Assembly (NCBI GenBank): GCA_014871385.1
Contig: CM026433.1
Location: forward strand, 6,025,585 to 6,089,584
Reading direction: 5' to 3'
Length of the DNA stretch: 64,000 nucleotides
Origin: Ceratodon purpureus
Lineage: Eukaryota > Streptophyta > Bryopsida > Pseudoditrichales > Ditrichaceae
Shown here: positions 57,945 to 64,000 of the stretch, piece after piece
Layout: every line of letters starts with the position of its first letter
How positions within the stretch are numbered: the stretch's first letter is position 1
The notes under the pieces: generated by a model
Told to the model about the DNA's origin: nothing
What the model saw: only the letters and a program-made list of their open reading frames with translations
Database searches by the model: none
Program-made: the position numbers and the translations under genes

Positions 57945-60334
57945 TGCACAGCACCAAGTAGATGGATTGAAAAACAAGTTCCTAGAGTAGTTCGAACTTT
58001 GAGCTTTCACTCATTTCAATGACTGTTATACTTTGACATTCCTGGACAAGTTCATATCTAACTTCCCAGATCATGGACTGAGAGTTCAGACAAACTATTT
58101 CACATGAGGTTACCGGGGGGAAGCATGGTAAAGTGGACCACAAAAGTGCTTAGCTCAATGTCAATTTCAGCCCCGCTTGCGAGTAGTTAAAAAAGTGGGG
58201 AGTAAATTGTTTGTATGTTGAGAAGAAGCTTGGAAATAGGAAATAGACTTGGTTGTCTACAGTGTGACAAAATTTTGAGCGAAATCGCAACTTCTATGAT
58301 GTCGTATGAGGAACTTAAAGTCGGACAAAGTGAACTCCGTCATTTGGAAAAGTGACTCAAATGATTAATCAACTTGTCGGAAGTCACTTTTGATTTCGCG
58401 GGGAACTCCGTTTTTGAACCCATGTTGTAGAAATGATCATGAGTACTTCGAGTGCGTTTTAGGGTTGTCGAAAAGTATCCAGAACACGTTTTTGAAACGC
58501 GATTTTACGGGAAACTTTTAGGGGCCTTCATGGAAAATATTGTGACATTGGAATATGTTTTTACGAACATTTTCATGATACCGAGTTCCCAAAAAAAAAA
58601 AAAGTGGAAAAAATATACTTATAAAAATTGATCTGCACTTGAGAACCACTGTGGAGAAAGTGACAGTGGGTCTCAAGTGGCTTAGTTGAGTGCCACGTCC
58701 CATCTGGTGGTTGAGCTGTTCCATGGGAACTCTTTGGATTACCATGTACGCGAGTAACGTCGTTCGTGCCGGGAATGTCAGGGGACGCAGGAACTACATT
58801 CAGACCGCCTGCGGATTGTGGGATTGTTTTGATTATGTATACTTTTAACCAATCTTGCCTAGGGTCTGTGGGATCGGAGGGGGGGGGGGGGGCTCGGCAA
58901 CATTAATGTGGGTTAGGGTGATGACGGAATCCACATCTCGGTGACAATGGAGCTGCGAATACCACCCGTGTGGGGGTGTCAAGTGAGGCAAATCCAGTCC
59001 GGGGGGATTAGGGTTTCTGCGGGACCGGAGCACGGCCACGGGGAATCCCAGTCGAGTAAGATTTGCGGCATCGTATCCCCCAGGTCTATATTGAGAGGAA
59101 GTTGCTGCACGAAATTGAGACCGAGCGAGTAAACATGAGAACCAGCAACGTCAGTGTGGAACACATGAGAGAGAAGCTGCATAGAGGTGCGAAATAAGCC
59201 ACTTGGTGAGGAAGGACCGTTCGGATCGTGTGCGGGGCAAGGAGAATTACACGCTCATGCAGACCTAGAGCTTCATCGGGGACGAGTTGACAAGTACGAA
59301 CGTCAGTTTTTAGAGGTTTGTTTGCAAATTCAGACCCCCCTCCCCCTCCCCCCCCCTCCCCGAACCGAATCTTTGTTATTCCGAGCTCTATTCTGTACAG
59401 GGGAGATGACGGGGTGCTCTTGTAGGAGAATGATGAAGAACTTGCAATGTGGAGTACTGTTCTCAGACTCTTAACAATGCTGGATCGGACCTGAGAAGCA
59501 TGGGACATTTCCGTGACTGATTCAGTGCCGATTTTTTAGTTCGTTTTTCTTTCTAAGTGGCAACACTGCGAATAGTAGTATGCTGGAATCAGTTGCAGCA
59601 TGTTGTAGCTCAGTTGAAGTTCTAACACTTGAACAATGATGATCAATACCCTAGAATCGTAAACCCTAAAACGGGTGCTGAATCAAATTGTGGCTGGACA
59701 AGTTCAATGGAAGCCCTAAAGGGGAGCATTCATTGCGGTCACAATTTAAGCTGGATTACTGGTTTTCTTCTCTATAATTGGTTAAAAAACAAATGCGAAT
59801 TTGGCTCTGCAATTTGCTGGAAGCTGAGTTCGGTGAAGTTGATATTTTGATCACACATCCTTTTGTTGATATTTTGATCACACATCCTTTTGTTGATATT
59901 TTGATGTTTAGGGTGGGTAGTTCCTGCTTTGCCAAAGAAGAAACTCCTGGAGGTTCCCGCAGCCGTGTGGGAAACGACGGACGTCACAACTGAGATCTGA
60001 CTCAGAACCAGAGGAAGGTGTGGCCAACTGAGCTCCGACTGTGTTCAACATATGAGGTGAGATACCACGAAAAGCAGTGTATCATATTGTCTAAGAAAGA
60101 TCTATTGCATTTTCCATACGGTTTATTTAGGTAGAGGGAGTGAAATCATGGTTCTGCATTCGACCCTGTTCAGGGTCGGAAGGAGCGAGTATTCTTAATT
60201 TTCTAAGTAATGAACATCCTGATTACAGCACGTGTTCTACTTTAATTTTTTTAAATGTGGCAAGTTAAATCTTTCCTGCATGTTTTAACCTAGACGGTTT
60301 ACAGTGATGATGTTTGATTTCTTCAATGACGCAG
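57945..60334. other. Intergenic region between NPF and the chimeric pseudogene
   Basis: The start should be the NPF 3' UTR. Poly-G at about 58878-58891 and a C-rich run at about 59335-59360 are simple tracts. A 26-bp tandem repeat lies at 59838-59904. No coding region is supported. Confidence 0.4.
59838..59904. repeat. 26-bp tandem repeat, two and a half copies
   Basis: Unit GTTGATATTTTGATCACACA plus TCCTTT, at 59838, 59864 and partially at 59890. Confidence 0.85.
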
Positions 60335-62333
60335 GTATTGACGGTATCACGGAACAAGATTGCAGAGTGGCCACGTGCAGTTGTAGGATCCGTTCTAAGC
60401 CTCGGACAGATGCATCTTGCTTACAATCCTATTCTTGAGGTTCAGGGTGCCAAATCCCCAGTACTTCAGATCCTGTTAAGCGAGCTTCAAAGCTTGTCTG
60501 CAACACCCACGGCCTTGGCGAGTTCTGAAAAGAGGTCAGAACTGTTGCAATTTTGTTGTTGCTGCTACAATCCTCCTATTTATTATGCTATTGGCTAATT
60601 CCTTCTACCTCTTACTTACAGCTTCATGGTTATATGATAAAGGACAGCCGATTGGAAATATTGAAGATTGGTACAAAGCATTGATGATCAAGGATAGTGG
60701 GATTCTTTACGGAGACCCTTACGTTCAGGTGAGTCTATTTTCTTTATTGGAAATATTGGGTAGCATCTCAATATAATGTTTTGGCAATTTATGTATCTTA
60801 GATCTCCATTATAGTCACGTACGTGTAACTCAAACTTACATTCTGATTTGTTCATAGGACTTTTTATCTACTGATGATGGGTTGCATATGCTGAACATCT
60901 ATGTAGATTCTTAATCTTGTGTTATAAGGTTTTCTATTGAGGGTAACACTAGCATTGGGCATGTACAGATTGGAGTTAAAGCTGACTGGAGAGGAATTCA
61001 AGGGACCGTATGGTCTTGTTTATTGGTAACAAGCACACAGGGTCTTTAAGCAATGTTAAAGTTGTGGTGCTTCCACCCTCTCATTTAAGGTTTCAGTCAC
61101 CTCCAGTTCCTGATACTATTCCGCCAAGGGCTCAGGTGAGTTTATGAAACCGCACACTGGGCTTTATCTTTTTATTTGTCAGATGCTCTGTGTGGCTGCA
61201 ACTTAGCAGGTGCCTGTAGTTGACACTGGACTTGCGAGAAGGTTCGCATTGGTTTTAGAAATTACATGAGGTTGGCTAGGCATTGAAGCCTGAAAGTGTC
61301 AACTGTTCTCTGTGTTCTATAGGTGCAATGCCCCTTCGATATATTTTGTTCGCAAGCCAGCCGAGAGACAGCGGTTCTGGAATTTGCCTACAACAATGGC
61401 AACATTCCTGTACGCCACCATCTCATCTTCACTGCACCTCTGTATTCTGCCCTATTTAGTCACTTGACTTGTTTACGGTTTGCTCTAATTGTGCAATGTT
61501 AGCGTGGGGAGTCAGGGGCCTCGTAGTTCAATGATTTATACTAGAGCTGCCGATGGGTTTAAAGGAAGTACCTACCATTGTTCTTTATGATGTTTTTTCC
61601 CCAAGTTAAGCTCATTGAGGGGTTGGACTTCCAGGTAGGCGTGACTCTTAAACTTCCAGTGTTGATGAACAAATTCCTACAAGCAGTACCCGTAACTGCA
61701 AATGATTTCGTAGGAAGATGGCGAGCGCTAACTGGTCCCCCTACAAAGCTTCAAGAAGTGGTAGGCATCAGTTCTTCTTGATGTGGTTGGCACTTTTTCA
61801 CTGAGATGTAGAGATTCTATTTTTCATCTGGTGAAGTGGTTTGGGTTTGTACATAGTCTGTTTCTTGACATGTTCTAATTATCTTGAGAGTCAATTGTTT
61901 CCTTCAAGAACTTATAGAATAATATTAATTATAATGCATTACATCGGTGATTGAACTCTAGGTGCGAAATGTAAGGCCCATCCCTCTTGCCGAGATGGCA
62001 GCATTATTTAACAGCCTTCACATCGGTGTTGCCCCTGGACTGGTGAGTCACGGTGAATTATGTTATTTCCCCAGCACAGGCTCTCTGCGTAGTTCCTTCA
62101 CGTCGGGACAGTTTATCCTTTACTAATGGATGATATTACTTTGTGTGCCAAGTATTGAGCCAGGATCCTAGAACAGTTTCTTGCTTCAGAGATTGAGCAT
62201 AGCATACCAAGTCAGATTGATTCGAATTTTACTAACTGCGCTAAATTTGATGTGTTAACAGGACCCAAATGTGAACAATACTGTGTGTGCATGAACATTC
62301 TACTCTGAATCTGCCCAAGCAACACTTTGCCTG
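60335..62333 (+). pseudogene. Chimera: LRR-like exon plus AP-2 alpha ear-domain exons, broken
   Basis: Exon-like blocks with GT-AG borders lie at 60335-60534, 60622-60728, 60969-61135, 61323-61409, 61635-61760, 61962-62042 and 62262-62333. The first (VLTVSRNKIAEWPRAVV, then LGQMHLAYNPI) resembles a leucine-rich repeat. The others match the C-terminal appendage (ear) of plant AP-2 complex subunit alpha, the clathrin-adaptor part that recruits endocytic accessory proteins: IGNIEDWYKALMIKDSGILY, LPPSHLRF, PVPDTIPPRAQVQCP, LKLPVLMNKFLQ and EMAALFNSLHIGVAPGLDPN. A frameshift is present in the 60969 exon (before MVLFIGNKHTGS), and a stop codon (TGA) follows NNTVCA in the last block. The final ear exons are absent. 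Two unrelated families in series suggest capture of host gene fragments, for example by a Helitron or Pack-MULE; borders of such an element were not found. Confidence 0.75.
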
Positions 62334-62789
62334 GTACATAGTTTTATCTTATTACTACTTTTTCCCTCTCATTCTCATTTTCGCTTGATTCGCTTTGAGG
62401 ATGTCCGAGAACGATTTTTATCCTCAAATATTCTGAAATAGCGTAGAGGTTGGGTGCTCCGGTTTTAAGAATATACCATACAAGCCACTTGTTTCGGACA
62501 AACTAGTGTTGAAATTGAATTGCTGGATGACACATCTAGACATGTCTAAAGAATTACGCAATGGCACGTGATACTTTTTGTCAAATTTCGAATTATTTTT
62601 GTAGGATTCTGTAGGAGGATTGTAGCAGCAACAACAAATCTCTTGATGTCAGACTTAGAGCATGTCGTTCGGGTATCAAGAAATTGAGTGGGGCTGGATA
62701 ATAGTGCCGGTCTTGGAAACATGGTAGAGATCCTAGAAATTGTAAGCGGAATCTGACGCGCTCTTGGTACAGTTTGCAGTGTTCAGGGG
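62334..62789. other. Short intergenic stretch, no feature supported
   Basis: AT-rich sequence between the chimeric pseudogene and the transposon-like gene. It may hold the latter's promoter. Nothing else was recognised. Confidence 0.4.
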
Positions 62790-63978
62790 ATGGGTAATTC
62801 GAAGAAAGCGCTTCAGAGGGCGACTGTCCCCCAACGGCGGGAGCTGAGATTGGAGTACAGCCAACGTCGGGAGCTGGAAATCTTGGAACATGCCGAGCAG
62901 GAGCGGGTGCGTGAACTCAGGTATGCCTATTGTACATGTATAGTCGGAGAGCTTCAGGTCTAGCGAGAGCTGTGGGATTGTGGGTTAAAGCGCTGTATTT
63001 CACCAGGAGTGGCGGGAACTTTTATGGGAAGGAAGCAAGGGAAGGGATGTTCATTGAACCACCTATGTACTAACCTGAGGATAACGCGCTTACCATCGCA
63101 GGGCTGCTCAGAAGCGGGAACATCACCGGGCATGGCGCACACGGAGAGCGTCAACTGAGGTACGGGGTGGTGTTGGCGGCGGCAGTGGAGAGGGTCCTTC
63201 CGGGGCACAAGCCGAGGAATACCCGCCAGTGGGAGAGCAGGGACATGAGAATGCTGAGGTGCCGCATACGTTGGAGGAGAATGATGGCGCACCGTCCACC
63301 GGGGAAGACTCCGTGGAGGAACCTGTGATTGGCACTCAGACTACAGAGTCAGAAGGAGCTGATGGCGACGAAATACAGGGCGCCATAGTGACCCCCCGTA
63401 ACCGAAAGTGCTCATGGGCAGCTTCCAAGGTCATGAATGACCTCATGCGAACCCTGGATGCAGGGCTCTCCGAAGAGGAGAAGAGAATAGTGTTGCGCAA
63501 GTGCTTGGCTGATGAACGGATTCGCGCCCTGGACCCCGAATTGACTACAGCTGTCCAGAGGGTGCGCGCTGGGGTGCCCATGCTCGGACAGAGTTTGAGA
63601 GGGGCATTGCAGACCATACGGTCCACATGCATACAGGGGAAATCAAAGGTGAGGAACATTGTGCTGACGGCTGCTGTCTCGAAGGGCGATTCCCAGAGGA
63701 TGATTTCCAAGGCTTTAGGAGCGTCTCGGTATCTTGTACGAAAAGCTTTCCATCGGCGTGCTGAAGTTGACGAAACTGGGGAAAATTTATGGGCCGGGGG
63801 GGACAGAAAACGGCGTAGCGACGCGCTCAGTGTGGAGGACCAGTCTGCCGTCTGTGGCTGGTGGGAGACGGAGACAACGGTCTCCCCGAACTCAAAAGAT
63901 GTGAAGAGGCGTCGGATAGGACCGAAGGAGCACGAGGAACATGCGACTCATTACTTACAGGTTTCACAGGTACAGTGA
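62790..63978 (+). CDS. Transposon-like nuclear protein, N-terminal part, runs off window
   Basis: Exon 1 (62790-62920) starts at ATG (MGNSKKALQRATVPQRREL). A donor AG|GTATGC and acceptor ATCGCAG|GG, phase 2, lead to exon 2 from 63102 (RAAQKREHHRAWRTRR). The product begins with an Arg/Glu-rich helical region (RRELRLEYSQRRELEILEH) and continues with a Gly/Glu-rich acidic linker. A basic DNA-binding-like region follows (VLTAAVSKGDSQRMISKALG, then RKRRSDALSVEDQ). It ends with KDVKRRRIGPKEHEEHATHY, a motif of a kind I associate with DNA transposon proteins, but I cannot name the superfamily. The frame meets a stop at 63976-63978, just after candidate donors at CAG|GTTTCA and CAG|GTACAG. The true gene therefore probably splices here and continues beyond the window. 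Confidence 0.55.
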
Positions 63979-64000
63979 TACCCGGACCTGGAGGGACTGT

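Noticed and set aside
1-64000. tRNA genes and CRISPR arrays
   Set aside because: I looked for T-loop-like GTTCGAA words and regularly spaced repeats. The few hits lie in coding or AT-rich DNA without cloverleaf context, and the tandem repeats lack unique spacers.

Overview
The window reads as nuclear DNA of a land plant. Genes carry short GT-AG introns, and several products belong to plant families: an RGP/UDP-arabinopyranose mutase-like protein, an F-box protein, an NPF (NRT1/PTR) transporter, a two-B3-domain protein, the plant form of the AP-2 alpha ear domain, and a CACTA transposase with DUF4218 and DUF4216. A very large GTPase of the VLIG type, fused to a MACPF-like domain, and an apparently complete piggyBac element are not what I would expect of a seed plant. 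I infer a bryophyte (a moss most likely) or another seed-free plant; the sequence alone does not fix the species.

Layout. 1-3.0 kb: C-terminal part of a CACTA transposase on the + strand. 5.8-6.5 kb: an unrecognised 223-residue ORF. 8.4-8.8 kb: a MITE with TA flanks, whose diverged sister lies at 46.4-46.8 kb in the opposite orientation. 9.7-16.4 kb (-): a two-exon gene of about 2,123 codons with an N-terminal MACPF-like domain and a VLIG-type GTPase. 19.2-20.2 kb (-): a divergent RGP-family protein. 21.9-23.2 kb (-): an F-box protein. 24,634-35,998: a candidate 11.4-kb piggyBac element bounded by TTAA and CCCTTAATG inverted ends, GC-rich inside and AT-rich outside. It holds a long multi-exon transposase gene with all three catalytic aspartates, an intact three-exon two-B3-domain gene, a small acidic ORF and unresolved exon-like ORFs. 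36-46.4 kb: AT-rich, repeat-laden DNA with decayed hAT-like and MULE-like transposases. 48.0-48.6 kb (+): a secreted or single-pass proline-rich membrane protein. 49.5-50.5 kb: a nearly perfect 0.95-kb palindrome. 51.6-52.3 kb: a degenerate tandem-repeat field. 55.2-57.9 kb (+): a five-exon NPF transporter. 60.3-62.3 kb (+): a broken chimera of an LRR-like exon and AP-2 alpha ear exons. 62.8 kb to the end (+): a transposon-like gene that runs off the window.

The host-type genes (MACPF-VLIG, RGP, F-box, Pro-rich, NPF) look unrelated in function and are separated by mobile DNA; I see no operon-like or pathway clustering. The two points most worth attention are the large piggyBac element carrying a plant B3 gene as apparent cargo, and the MACPF-VLIG fusion. 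All splice sites were read by eye from GT/AG signals, reading phase and family similarity; none has been tested with transcript data.
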